NCBI RefSeq assembly: GCF_040253635.1
Contig: NZ_JBEJGX010000003.1
Coordinates: 3,100,001-3,164,000, forward strand
Direction: 5' to 3'
DNA from: Streptomyces sp. Edi2
GTDB lineage: Bacteria > Actinomycetota > Actinomycetes > Streptomycetales > Streptomycetaceae
Length of the DNA stretch: 64,000 nt
The position numbers and the translations under genes are program-made. Below are positions 35,420 through 45,537 of the stretch, in pieces (the first letter of the stretch is position 1; each line of letters begins with the position of its first letter). The notes under the pieces were generated by a model. That model had not been told where the DNA came from, searched no databases, and saw only the letters and a list, made by a program, of their open reading frames with translations.

Positions 35420-35616
35420 AAAGTGCCGAGCGTCAGGAGGCACCGGGGCCGGGAGGCGTCGGCAGTAGCCGGAGTCAGCTACTCGCGATGCGCCGCACCT
35501 CCCCGGCACGTGGCACCACACGGAACACCACGACCTGGCACCGCACACAACACACAGCACCGCACGGACACACCAGCCCCACACTGAACACATCGGCACC
35601 ACAAGGAGAATCCCCC

Positions 35617-35904
35617 ATGGCCGAGAACAGCTCCTGCTGCACCCCCGAAGGCTCCTGCCACTCCGGCGGCACCGACGTCCAGGTCGGCGAGGTGACCACC
35701 ACGTACCGGGTCACCGGCATGACCTGCGGCCACTGCGAGGGGGCGGTGTCGTCCGAGATCGGCGAGCTCGCCGGGGTGAGTGCGGTGCAGGCGGTCGCGG
35801 CCACCGGCCTGGTGACCGTCACCTCCAAGGCCCCGCTGGACGAGGACGCGGTGCGCGCGGCCGTCGACGAGGCCGGCTACGAGCTCGTGGGGCAGGCGGC
35901 CTGA
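35617..35904 (+). CDS. copZ: Copper chaperone (HMA domain, CopZ-like)
   Basis: 95 residues. One heavy-metal-associated domain (about 24-92) with the copper motif GMTCGHCEGAV, a beta-alpha-beta fold length and a typical ending AVDEAGYELV. It carries Cu(I) to an export ATPase, which is not in this window. The N-terminal 20 residues add a Cys/His cluster (SSCCTPEGSCHSGG) that could bind extra metal. The ATG has AAGGAGA 8 nt upstream. A CsoR-type operator upstream indicates copper induction. Confidence 0.9.
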   Translation: MAENSSCCTPEGSCHSGGTDVQVGEVTTTYRVTGMTCGHCEGAVSSEIGELAGVSAVQAVAATGLVTVTSKAPLDEDAVRAAVDEAGYELVGQAA

Positions 35905-36099
35905 CGCGCCACCCCCAGCCTCCGCGCCACGCCCAGCCCCCGCGGCTGCCGGCGACCCCGCATCCGGGAAACTTCACACGGCCCTTACAACCGGCACAAC
36001 ACCCATACCCAAGGGCCTCGATCTCCAGATGGATCCCCTTGACCGCATTCACCCCCATATGGCAAGAGACCCAGATCACACTCATCCGAACGTAACCAT

Positions 36100-36380
36100 T
36101 GAGGGGGGTCGTGAGTCTAACCGGGCAAGTGCAGGCACCCCGGCGGGGCTTGCACTGCAACAGCCGTGCTGATCTTGGGGGATCGTGCACGGCTACGCGT
36201 GGCCGGGGCGACGTGCCCGGGGAGCTTTGAGCGGCCCTCCCGAATGTGCGCGTCCCGGCAGATCGCGGTGCAACCCTGAACGCCCGGACGGATCCCGTGG
36301 GGGGAATCCAACCGGGACAAGGGAAGCGCCCCGCGCTCTGGACCCGTGGGGGGATCCGGAGGCGGGGCGCTTCTTTTTTG
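36100..36380 (+). ncRNA. Candidate small RNA next to citrate synthase
   Basis: The 502-bp gap has no convincing protein gene but holds several hairpins in a row: 36130-36154 (TGCAGGCACCCC with GGGGCTTGCA), 36162-36194 (AGCCGTGC with GCACGGCT), and a final stem AAGCGCCCCGC (36324-36334) with GCGGGGCGCTT (36362-36372) followed by six T, an intrinsic terminator for the plus strand. No plus-strand gene other than copZ precedes it. I recall a reported S. coelicolor small RNA beside the citrate synthase gene, but could not check this. The 5' end is uncertain. Confidence 0.5.
36324..36380 (+). terminator. Intrinsic terminator with T6 tract
   Basis: 11-bp perfect stem with a 27-nt loop and CTTTTTTG after it. 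The T tract is on the plus strand, so it ends rightward transcription; the same stem may also act on the convergent citrate synthase transcript. Confidence 0.8.
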
Positions 36381-36406
36381 CGTGCGGGGAGCCGGCCTCG
36401 GAGGGG

Positions 36407-37696
<1,290 letters not shown>

Positions 37697-37806
37697 GTCA
37701 TCCCTCACCGACGTTGTGCCTCTTCTTCGAGGTGCCCTGACTGCCTATACCTTCCCCCATTTGGGCCTTGGTTGTGCACTCGGGGTCGGCTATAGGGCCT
37801 GTCTGC

Positions 37807-37830
37807 GGCACTCAGTGCCGTCTGAGTGCC
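37807..37830. promoter_or_regulatory. Inverted repeat upstream of citrate synthase
   Basis: GGCACTCA (37807-37814) and TGAGTGCC (37823-37830) are perfect inverted repeats 8 bp apart, about 110-135 bp before the start codon. Candidate operator or the end of the RecD2-like transcript unit. Confidence 0.5.
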
Positions 37831-37874
37831 CATCCTGCCCCCCTTCGCCCCGAATGGGAAAGAGGGGGGACCTC

Positions 37875-40088
37875 TCATATCGCACCGGCGAGCCGGTGAT
37901 CGAGCGCCGTACACCGCCGACCGGCGGATACCGTGCGGACGGCCTGACCCAGGGCCTTGCGGGAGCCGACGAGCACCACCAAGCGCTTTGCCCGGGTCAC
38001 GGCGGTATACAGCAAATTGCGCTGCAGCATCATCCAGGCACTGGTGGTGACCGGAATCACCACCGCTGGATACTCACTACCCTGCGAGCGGTGGATCGTC
38101 ACGGCATAGGCGTGGGCGAGTTCGTCGAGTTCGTCGAAGTCGTAGGGCACCTCTTCGTCCTCGTCGGTGCGTACGGTCAGCCGCTGCTCGTCGGAGTCCA
38201 GAGCGGTGACCACGCCGACCGTGCCGTTGAAGACGCCGTTCTGGCCCTTTTCGTAGTTGTTCCTGATCTGGGTGACCTTGTCGCCGACGCGGAAGACCCG
38301 GCCGCCGAAACGGCGCTCGGGCAGGTCGGGGCGGGCGGGGGTGACAGCCTGCTGGAGCAGGCCGTTCAGGGCGCCCGCGCCGGCCGGGCCGCGGTGCATC
38401 GGGGTGAGCACCTGGATGTCCCGGCGCGGGTCGAGGCCGAACTTCGCCGGGATCCGGCGGGCCACGACATCCACCGCGAGCCGTCCGGCCTCCTCCGCGT
38501 CTTCCTCGGCGAACAGGAAGAAGTCCGTGAGTCCGGTGGTCAGGGGCGGGACGCCGGAGTTGATGCGGTGGGCGTTGGTGACCACCCCGGACTGCTGGGC
38601 CTGGCGGAAGATCCGGGTCAGACGGACGGCGGGCACCGGCCCGGCCTGGTCGAGAAGATCGCGCAGCACCTCGCCCGCGCCCACCGACGGCAGCTGGTCG
38701 ACATCCCCGACCAGCAGCAGATGGGCGCCCGGCGGCACCGCCTTGACCAGCTTGTTCGCGAGCAGCAGATCCAGCATCGAGGCCTCGTCGACCACCACCA
38801 GATCGGCGTCCAGCGGACGGTCCGCGTCATAGGCGGCGTCCCCGCCGGGCTTGAGCTCCAGGAGCCGGTGGACCGTGGAGGCCTCGGCGCCGGTCAGCTC
38901 CGAGAGCCGCTTGGCCGCCCGGCCCGTGGGCGCCGCCAGCACGACCTTGGCCTTCTTGGCGCGGGCCAGCTCGACGACGGAACGGACCGTGAAGGACTTG
39001 CCGCAGCCCGGCCCGCCCGTGAGCACCGCCACCTTCCGGGTCAGCGCCAGCTGCACCGCCTGCTGCTGCTCGGGGGCCAGCTCGGCGCCCGTCCGCCGCG
39101 TCAGCCAGGCCAGTGCCTTGTCCCAGTCGACGTCCCGGAACGCCGGCATCCGGTCCTCGTCCGTGCGCAGCAGCCGGGCCAGCCGGCCGGCCAGGGAGAT
39201 CTCGGCGCGGTGGAAGGGCACCAGGTAGACGGCGATGACCGGCGGCGCGTCGTCCCCGTCGCCCGGCACCTGCTCGCGGACCACGCCCTCCGGGTCCGCG
39301 GCCAGCTCGCCCAGGCAGTCGATGACCAGGCCCGTGTCCACCTGGAGCAACTTCACCGCGTCGGCGATCAGTTGTTCCTCGGGCAGGAAGCAGTGGCCCT
39401 GGTCCGTGGACTGCGACAGCGCATACTGCAGGCCCGCCTTGACGCGGTCCGGGCTGTCGTGCGGAATGCCCACCGACTGGGCGATGCGGTCGGCGGTCAG
39501 GAAGCCGATGCCCCAGACGTCGGCGGCCAGGCGGTAGGGCTGGTTGCGGACGACCGAGATCGAGGCGTCGCCGTACTTCTTGTAGATCCGCACCGCGATG
39601 GAGGTGGAGACGCCGACGCCCTGGAGGAAGACCATGACCTCCTTGATGGCCTTCTGCTCCTCCCAGGCGGCGCCGATCATCTTGGTGCGCTTGGGGCCCA
39701 GGCCCGGTACTTCCACCAGGCGTGCGGGGGTGGTCTCGATGACGTCGAGGGTGTCCGTGCCGAAGTGCTCGACGATGCGGTCGGCGATCCGCGGGCCGAT
39801 GCCCTTGATCAGGCCGGAGCCCAGATAGCGGCGGATGCCCTGGATGGTGGCGGGCAGGACGGTGGTGTAATTCTCGACGGTGAACTGTTTGCCGAATTGG
39901 GGGTGGGAGCCCCAGCGGCCCTCCATGCGCAGCGATTCGCCCGGCTGCGCCCCGAGCAGCGCACCGACGACGGTCAGCAGATCGCCCGCGCCACGGCCGG
40001 TGTCGACCCGCGCGACGGTATAGCCGTTCTCCTCGTTGGCGTAGGTGATCCGCTCCAGGACCCCTTCGATCACGGCTGCGTTGACCAT
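37875..40088 (-). CDS. recD2: RecD2-like SF1 DNA helicase
   Basis: 737-residue 5'-3' helicase of the RecD2 type, acting without RecBC in DNA repair. An N-terminal domain (residues 1-330) with HhH-like segments (LIKGIGPRIADRI, LVEVPGLGPKRTKMI, VWGIGFLTADRIA) precedes the helicase core: Walker A TGGPGCGKSFT (about 357-367), Walker B LVVVDEASMLDL, LVGDVDQLPSVGAGEVL, and the last motif AVTIHRSQGSEYP with LLYTAVTRAK. Length and order fit RecD2. It lies on the same strand as citrate synthase with 178 bp between; an apparently separate function. Confidence 0.92.
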   Translation of the reverse strand: MVNAAVIEGVLERITYANEENGYTVARVDTGRGAGDLLTVVGALLGAQPGESLRMEGRWGSHPQFGKQFTVENYTTVLPATIQGIRRYLGSGLIKGIGPRIADRIVEHFGTDTLDVIETTPARLVEVPGLGPKRTKMIGAAWEEQKAIKEVMVFLQGVGVSTSIAVRIYKKYGDASISVVRNQPYRLAADVWGIGFLTADRIAQSVGIPHDSPDRVKAGLQYALSQSTDQGHCFLPEEQLIADAVKLLQVDTGLVIDCLGELAADPEGVVREQVPGDGDDAPPVIAVYLVPFHRAEISLAGRLARLLRTDEDRMPAFRDVDWDKALAWLTRRTGAELAPEQQQAVQLALTRKVAVLTGGPGCGKSFTVRSVVELARAKKAKVVLAAPTGRAAKRLSELTGAEASTVHRLLELKPGGDAAYDADRPLDADLVVVDEASMLDLLLANKLVKAVPPGAHLLLVGDVDQLPSVGAGEVLRDLLDQAGPVPAVRLTRIFRQAQQSGVVTNAHRINSGVPPLTTGLTDFFLFAEEDAEEAGRLAVDVVARRIPAKFGLDPRRDIQVLTPMHRGPAGAGALNGLLQQAVTPARPDLPERRFGGRVFRVGDKVTQIRNNYEKGQNGVFNGTVGVVTALDSDEQRLTVRTDEDEEVPYDFDELDELAHAYAVTIHRSQGSEYPAVVIPVTTSAWMMLQRNLLYTAVTRAKRLVVLVGSRKALGQAVRTVSAGRRCTALDHRLAGAI

Positions 40089-40574
40089 GGACCGACCGTA
40101 CCGCCGGGGTCTGACATCGCGCCGGGCCGCGGGACACGCGGATCGGGCCGGGAGGCGGGACGCCCGGATCGGGCCGGGTCCGCTCCGGACCGCCGGATCC
40201 TATCGAGGGGCCCGTCCGATGGTCGGGCCCCTCGATTCCCCCTCCACGCCGGTCCCGGGTCCCCCCCGGGCCCCTCCCCTTCGGGACCGGCGTCAGCTAT
40301 GACCTTTGTGGACGGCCAACGGTTGCGCGCATCCGCTGAGTTATTTCTCCGGCACCCGCTGTGCGCTTTGCCTCGTCAACCGGCGTGGGCGGAGGGGGCT
40401 CGTCGCCCGGCGTGCGCGAGGGACTTGTGGTCCGGCGTGCGCGAGGGACTTGTGGTCCGGCGTGCGCAAGGGGCTTGTGATCCGGCATCCGTGGGGGCCC
40501 GTCATCCGGCATGCGTGGGGAACTCGTCGTCCGGCATCCGTGGGGGCTCGTCATCCGGGTGCGTGCGGAACACG
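40089..40574. other. Spacer with terminator and nine-copy repeat
   Basis: No gene is supported. It contains the helicase promoter side (40089-40200), the terminator at 40202-40236, and the 24-27-bp repeat array from 40374 to the TIM-barrel gene's stop. Confidence 0.6.
40202..40236 (-). terminator. Terminator downstream of the TIM-barrel/oxidoreductase operon
   Basis: Perfect 13-bp stem (40202-40214 with 40224-40236), 9-nt loop, core GAGGGGCCCG / CGGGCCCCTC. Confidence 0.8.
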
Positions 40575-40597
40575 TCAACCGACGTGCGTGCGGAAGC
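40374..40597. repeat. 24-27-bp tandem repeat, 9 copies, beginning in the last codons of the TIM-barrel gene
   Basis: Units start near 40374, 40401, 40426, 40451, 40476, 40500, 40525, 40549 and 40573. Consensus CGTCATCCGGCGTGCGCG followed by GGGACT. The last listed unit (40573-40597) contains the gene's final codons and its TGA (40575-40577). Confidence 0.93.
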
Positions 40598-41441
40598 GGT
40601 CCACGATCTCCGCCAGCACCTCCGTGCCGTCGCGCGCCCACAGCGCCGGGCTGAAGATCTCCACCTCGACCGGTCCGCGGTAGCCGGCCGCGTCGACCCG
40701 CTCCCGGAACCACCGCAGATCCACCGCGCCGTCCCCGAGTTGCCCGCGCCCCAGCAGGGCGCCCTCGGGCAGCGGGGTGACCCAGTCGGCGAGCTGGAAG
40801 GCGGCGATCCGGGAGGCGGCCCCCTCGCCGGTGCCGCCCGCGCGGGCGATCTGTGCGCCGACGGTGTCGTCCCACCACAGGTGGTAGGTGTCCACGACCA
40901 CGCCCACCTGACCGGCGGGGAACCGCTCGGCGAGGTCCAGCGCCTGGGCGAGCGTGGAGACCACGCAGCGGTCCGCCGCGTACATGGGATGCAGGGGTTC
41001 GAGGGCCAGCCGGACGCCCCGCTGTGCGGCGTACGGGCCCAACTCGCCCAGTGCGTCGGCGACCCGCTCCCGGGCGCCGGGCAGGTCCCGGCTGCCGGGC
41101 GGCAGCCCGCCGGAGACGAGGACCAGGGTGTCCGTCCCGAGGGCGGCCGCCTCGTCGACGGCCGCCCGGTTGTCGTCCAGGGCGGCCGCGCGCTCACCCG
41201 GGTCCGGCGCGGTGAGGAAACCGCCCCGGCACAGGCTGGTGACCCGCAGCCCGGCGTCCCGTACGAGCCGGGCGGCCGCGGCCACCCCGTACTCCTGCAC
41301 CGGGGCGCGCCACAGCCCCACGCCCCGTACACCGGCCCGTGCACAGCCGTCGGCCAGTTCGGGCAGCGACCACTGCCGGATAGTCTCCTGGTTGAGGCTG
41401 AGACGGTCGAGGAGGCAGAGGGAACGGAGACGGTCGCTCAT
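40575..41441 (-). CDS. Sugar phosphate isomerase/epimerase-type TIM barrel
   Basis: 288 residues of the AP_endonuc_2/xylose-isomerase-like fold. Landmarks: LNQETIRQWSLPELADGCARAGVRGVGLWRAP opening (quoted in part), LALEPLHPMYAADRC, VVVDTYHLWWDD with likely metal ligands, and VEVEIFSPALWARDG. It is the third gene of a coupled operon with a Gfo/Idh oxidoreductase and DUF993; such trios handle an oxidised sugar or sugar acid of unknown identity. Its ATG overlaps the DUF993 stop (ATGA). The 3' end is repeated nine times downstream. Confidence 0.82.
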   Translation of the reverse strand: MSDRLRSLCLLDRLSLNQETIRQWSLPELADGCARAGVRGVGLWRAPVQEYGVAAAARLVRDAGLRVTSLCRGGFLTAPDPGERAAALDDNRAAVDEAAALGTDTLVLVSGGLPPGSRDLPGARERVADALGELGPYAAQRGVRLALEPLHPMYAADRCVVSTLAQALDLAERFPAGQVGVVVDTYHLWWDDTVGAQIARAGGTGEGAASRIAAFQLADWVTPLPEGALLGRGQLGDGAVDLRWFRERVDAAGYRGPVEVEIFSPALWARDGTEVLAEIVDRFRTHVG

Positions 41442-42702
41442 GCGTCCTCCGCCTCCGCCCCGTATACCGCGAGGAGTTGCCGCATCCGGTGAGCGGCGAG
41501 CTCCGGATCGGGGAACAGGCCGAGCCCGTCGGCCAGTTGGTGGGCGCGCCGCAGGTGGGGCAGGGAGCGGGCCGACTGCAGACCGCCGAGCATCGTGAAG
41601 TGGGACTGGTGGCCCGCCAGCCAGGCCAGCAGGACGATGCCGGTCTTGTAGTGGCGGGTGGGTGCCTGGAAGAGGTGCCGGGCGAGCGCGACGGTGGGGT
41701 CCAGAGCGGCCCGGAACCCCGCGGTGTCCCCGCCGTCCAGGAGGCGTACGGCTGCGGCGGCGGGCGCGGCGAGCGGGTCGAAGATGCCCAGCAGGGCGTG
41801 GCTGAAGCCGTGGTCGTCGCCCGCGATCAGCTCCGGGTAGTGGAAGTCGTCGCCGGTGTAGCAGCGCACCGCCGGTGGCAGCCGGCGGCGCAGTGCCACC
41901 TCCCGGGCGGCGTCCAGCAGGGAGATCTTGACGCCGTCCACCTTGGCGGGGTGGTCGCGGAGGAGCGCGAGGAACGTCTCGGTGGCCGCGTCGAGGTCCG
42001 CGCTGCCCCAGTAGCCCGCCAGCGCCGGGTCGAACATCGGGCCGAGCCAGTGCAGGATCACCGGCCGGGTGGTCTGGCGCAGGAGGTGGCCGTAGAGCTC
42101 GCGGTAGTCGTCCGGGCCGGTGGCGGCCCCGGCAAGCTGCCGTGAGGCCATCAGGACCGGGCGGCCGCCGGCGTCTCGTACGCGCGCCGGATGTCCGCCA
42201 AGGAGGCAGAGTGCGGGGGCAGTTGGTCGGTGCCGACGCCGCAGGCGAGAAGGCCGCCGACCGCCGCAGCCTCGGCGGCGGTGCGCCGGATCAGCTCGGC
42301 GGCGGCGCTCCAGTCCAGGCCCGCACCGCGCTGTGCGGTGTCCATGGCCTCGGCCACGCCCAGGCCGTGCGACCACAGGTGGTGCCGGAAGGCGAGGGTA
42401 GCGTCCCAGTCGACGGCGGCCGGGCCGTCCGGGGCGGTGTCGGCGCGGGGATCAGCGACCACATGGGCGGCGGCGAAGACCGTACGGGGGCGGAGCGGGG
42501 GCCGCGGGGAGGACGGGCGGGTGGCGGAGCACGGCCCGTGTGGATGAGGGGCGGAGTCCTTCCCGGGCGGGCGCGTGTCCGCGTCCTTCCCGGGCGGGCG
42601 GGTGCCGGAGTCCTTCCCGGGCGGGCGGGTGCCGGAGTCCTTCCCGGGTGGCCGGGTGGCGGAGTCCTTCCCGGGCAGGGGCTGTTCCTCGGGCGTGCTC
42701 AC
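41438..42702 (-). pseudogene. DUF993 (dihydrodipicolinate synthase-like) gene, broken by a frameshifting deletion
   Basis: The reading starts at GTG 42702, overlapping the upstream stop (GTGA), and gives FAAAHVVADP, DWDATLAFRHHLWSHGLGVAEAMDTAQRG and SLADIRRAYE before terminating at 42151. The rest of the family continues in another frame: VLMASRQLAG, YRELYGHLLRQ, LHWLGPMFDPALAGYWGSADLDAA, VDGVKISLLDAARE, YTGDDFHYPELIAGD, ending at 41438. About ten residues usually found between RRAYE and VLMASR are missing, so the cause looks like a short deletion (not divisible by 3) near 42150-42175, not a single-base error. The N-terminus carries an added nine-residue repeat (RPPGKDS type) from a 27-bp DNA repeat. 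Family identification is from memory of DUF993 sequences. Confidence 0.75.
42553..42690. repeat. 27-bp tandem repeat, about 5 copies, at the 5' end of the DUF993 gene
   Basis: Consensus GGAGTCCTTCCCGGGCGGGC plus GGGTGCC. In frame it encodes a TRPPGKDS-like unit. It lies immediately after the stop of the upstream oxidoreductase gene, so it is at once a 3' flank and an N-terminal extension. Confidence 0.88.
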
Positions 42703-43850
42703 CGGCCCGGCTCCGGGACGTCCAGGCGGCGGCCCTCCGCCGAGGACCGCAGCGCCAGTTCGGCGAGCTGGACGCCGCGGGCGCCCGCCGCCAGGTCCCA
42801 GCGCCAGGGCCCGTCGCGGACGACATGCCGCAGGAACAGCTCCCACTGCGCCTTGAACGCGTTGTCGAAGACGGCGTTGTCGGGGACCTCGTGCCACTGG
42901 GCGCGGAACGGCTCGGCTGCCGGAAGGTCGGGGTTCCAGACCGGCTTGAGGGTGTGGGCGCGGTGCTGGACGCGGCAGTGGCGGAGCCCCGCGACGGCCG
43001 ACCCTTCGGTGCCGTCGACCTGGAACTCGACCAGCTCGTCACGGTGTACCCGGACCGCCCAGGAGGAGTTGATCTGGGCGACGATGCCACCGGACAGTTC
43101 GAAGATGCCGTAGGCGGCGTCGTCGGCGGTGGCCTCGTACGGGGTGCCCGATTCGTCCCAGCGGCGCGGGAGGTGGGTGGCCAGCTGCGCCTGCACGGTT
43201 CTGACCGGCCCGAACAGCTCACGCAGGACGTACTCCCAGTGCGGGAACATATCGGCCGCGATCCCGCCGCCGTCCTCGGCGCGGTAGTTCCAGGAGGGGC
43301 GCTGCGCCTGCTGCCAGTCGCCTTCGAAGACCCAGTAGCCGAACTCGCCCCGCACGGACAGGATGCGGCCGAAGAAGCCGCCCTCGACGAGGCGGCGGAG
43401 CTTGCGCAGGCCGGGCAGGAAGAGCTTGTCCTGGACGACGCCGTTCTTGACGCCCGCCTCCTGCGCAAGCCGGGCGAGTTCCAGCGCGCCCGCATGGCTG
43501 CTCGCGGTGGGCTTTTCGACGTAGAGGTGTTTTCCGGCGGCGATCGCCTTCTTCACGGCCTCCTCGCGGGCGGCGGTGATCTGGGCGTCGAAGTAGATGC
43601 CGATGGAGTCGTCGCCCAGTACGGCGTCGAGGTCGCAGCTCCAGTGCTCCAGACCGTGCCGCTCGGCCAGGGCCCGCAGCTTGGGCGCGCTGCGGCCGAC
43701 AAGTACCGGTTCGGGCCAGATCACCGTGCCGTCGGCCAGTTCAAGGCCGCCCTGTTCCCGCAGGGCGAGGAGGGAGCGCACCAGGTGCTGGCGCTGACCC
43801 ATGCGCCCGGTCACGCCGTTCATGGCGATGCGTACGGTCGTGCGAGTCAC
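42699..43850 (-). CDS. Gfo/Idh/MocA-family oxidoreductase
   Basis: 383 residues from GTG 43850 (GAGGGG upstream). IAMNGVTGRMGQRQHLVRSLLALRE is an atypical nucleotide-binding start (GVTGRMG in place of GxGxxG). YVEKPTASS holds the conserved Lys, and MFPHWEYVLRELFGPV the catalytic-region His. NAVFDNAFKAQWELFLRHVV fits the long-chain members of the family that occur with DUF993 proteins. First gene of the coupled operon; the divergent MarR-GNAT gene is 258 bp upstream. Substrate unknown, probably a keto- or amino-sugar derivative. Confidence 0.82.
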   Translation of the reverse strand: MTRTTVRIAMNGVTGRMGQRQHLVRSLLALREQGGLELADGTVIWPEPVLVGRSAPKLRALAERHGLEHWSCDLDAVLGDDSIGIYFDAQITAAREEAVKKAIAAGKHLYVEKPTASSHAGALELARLAQEAGVKNGVVQDKLFLPGLRKLRRLVEGGFFGRILSVRGEFGYWVFEGDWQQAQRPSWNYRAEDGGGIAADMFPHWEYVLRELFGPVRTVQAQLATHLPRRWDESGTPYEATADDAAYGIFELSGGIVAQINSSWAVRVHRDELVEFQVDGTEGSAVAGLRHCRVQHRAHTLKPVWNPDLPAAEPFRAQWHEVPDNAVFDNAFKAQWELFLRHVVRDGPWRWDLAAGARGVQLAELALRSSAEGRRLDVPEPGR

Positions 43851-44078
43851 GGCCCGGCCCCTCTCGCGTACAGCAGGTGGCAGTCCCGCTCCAGTAAGCG
43901 CCTTCCCGGACGGCGAGCGCCAGACCGCGTGGCAGGACACGAACAAAGACGCGGGCGCCTGCGCAGAAGGCGGAGGAGGCGGGGGAGGCACGAAGGCGTG
44001 GGCGAAGCGGCGAAGCGGCGAAGCGGCGAACGAATGACACGAAAGAGGGATGTGCGGAGCGGCCCCGGCGGCTTACTC

Positions 44079-44091
44079 TTGACTCAGTCAA
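44079..44091. promoter_or_regulatory. Palindromic MarR-type operator
   Basis: TTGACTCAGTCAA, a perfect palindrome around the central base triplet, 17 bp upstream of the MarR-GNAT start. Autoregulation of MarR genes through such sites is common; it may also affect the divergent oxidoreductase operon. Confidence 0.65.
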
Positions 44092-44108
44092 AGGTGAGGG
44101 GGCCGCAC

Positions 44109-45254
44109 ATGATCGCCAGGACGCCATCCGATGCACCATCCGACACGCCAACCGACGCACCGCCCGACGCACCGTGCGGGGCACGGCCCGATGCCGCGGC
44201 CGACGTCCGCGAGCTGCGCAGATTCAACCGCTTCTATACGAATCTGATCGGTGCGCTCGACTACGGGCGGCATCTGTACACCCCGTTCACTCTCACCGAG
44301 GCGCGGGTGCTCTACGAGGTCGCCAACCATCCGCGGGTGGACGCCGCGGATCTGCGCGCCTCGCTGTCGCTGGACGCCGGCTATCTCAGCCGGCTGCTCG
44401 GCAAGTTCGAGGACCGCGAGCTGATCACCCGCGGCCGGTCCGAGCAGGATTCCCGGCGGCAGCGCATCACGCTGACCGAGGACGGCCGGGAGGCGGCCGG
44501 CCTGTTGGAGGAGCGCTCCCAGGACGCCGCGGGAACGCTGCTGCGGCAGCTGACGGCCGCGGACCGCGCCCGCCTGGTGGAGGCGATGCGCACCGTCCGC
44601 GCCCTGCTGGACGAGGGCGCGGAACAGCCCGGCGAAGGGACGGAACTGCCTGACCAGGGCACAGAACGGCCCGGCCAGGGGGCGGAACAGGTCGGTCAGG
44701 AGGCGGCACGAGCCGGCGAGGGGGCGGATCAGCCCGGCGAGAGGGATCGGCAGCCGCGCGGGGACGGCGTATCCGGGGTCACGCTGCGTACCTCCCGCCC
44801 CGGGGACCTCGGCTGGATGGTGGAGCGCAACGCCGCCCTCTACTCCGCCGAGTACGGCTTCGACCTGAGCTACGAGGCGCTGGTGGCCCGGATCATCGCG
44901 GAGTACGCCGAGGACTTCGACCCGCGGTGGGACCGCACCTGGATAGCGGAGCTGGGCGGGGAGCGCGTGGGCGCGGTGATGTGTGTACGGGACGGCAGAC
45001 CAGGGGTCGCTCGGCTGCGGCTGCTGCTCGTGGAACCGGCCGCCCGGGGGCACGGGGCAGGGCGGCAACTCGTCGACTCCTGCATCGAGTTCGCGCGGGA
45101 GGCCGGGTACGGCGAGATGGTGCTGTGGACCAACTCCGTCCTCGGCGCGGCCCGCACCCTCTACCAGCGGGCCGGATTCGAGCTGGTCACCGAGTCGCCG
45201 CACCACAGCTTCGGACAGGACCTGGTCGGCCAGGACTGGCGACTGACGCTGTGA
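44109..45254 (+). CDS. MarR regulator fused to a GNAT acetyltransferase
   Basis: 381 residues. Residues about 33-160 are a MarR winged helix (FTLTEARVLYEVANHP, ADLRASLSLDAGYLSRLLGKFE, LITRGRSEQDSRRQRITLTEDG). Residues about 165-215 are a repetitive Gln/Glu/Gly/Pro linker (EQPGEGTELPDQGTERPGQG). Residues 225-381 are a GNAT domain with the acetyl-CoA motif LLVEPAARGHGAGRQLVDSC and the ending LGAARTLYQRAGFELV. Fusions of this order are common in Streptomyces; partner substrates are unknown. The N-terminal 24 residues repeat a Asp-Ala-Pro-Ser/Pro unit. The stop codon lies in a 20-25-bp repeat array. Confidence 0.9.
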   Translation: MIARTPSDAPSDTPTDAPPDAPCGARPDAAADVRELRRFNRFYTNLIGALDYGRHLYTPFTLTEARVLYEVANHPRVDAADLRASLSLDAGYLSRLLGKFEDRELITRGRSEQDSRRQRITLTEDGREAAGLLEERSQDAAGTLLRQLTAADRARLVEAMRTVRALLDEGAEQPGEGTELPDQGTERPGQGAEQVGQEAARAGEGADQPGERDRQPRGDGVSGVTLRTSRPGDLGWMVERNAALYSAEYGFDLSYEALVARIIAEYAEDFDPRWDRTWIAELGGERVGAVMCVRDGRPGVARLRLLLVEPAARGHGAGRQLVDSCIEFAREAGYGEMVLWTNSVLGAARTLYQRAGFELVTESPHHSFGQDLVGQDWRLTL

Positions 45255-45450
45255 GATCACGGCTGGCGCTGTGAGCCCACGAGTGACGCCACGAGTCCAC
45301 GGCGGACGAGGGGCTCTGTGACACCACGGGTGACGCCGTAAGACCACGGGGGACGGGAGCGCTGTGACACCACAGGTGACGCCGTGAGCGCACAGGTGAC
45401 GCTGTGAATCCACGAGTCCATGGGTGACGCCGTGAGTCCACGGGTGACGG
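45241..45450. repeat. 20-25-bp degenerate tandem repeat, about 10 copies, starting at the MarR-GNAT stop
   Basis: Units of the form GGTGACGCCGTGAGTCCACG run from the last codons (GACTGACGCTGTGA) to about 45450. Reading through the TGA would add 28 codons before TAA. Confidence 0.88.
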
Positions 45451-45537
45451 AGCGGGCAGGCGGGCGATGAAGGCGGGGAGGGGGGAAGGACGGGAAGGAC
45501 AGCGAGGACGGCGTGAGCGACACGAAGGAGCGCAGGC

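Noticed and set aside
42140..42180. Programmed ribosomal frameshift in the DUF993 gene
   Set aside because: No slippery sequence is seen and conserved residues are missing at the junction, so a deletion explains it better.
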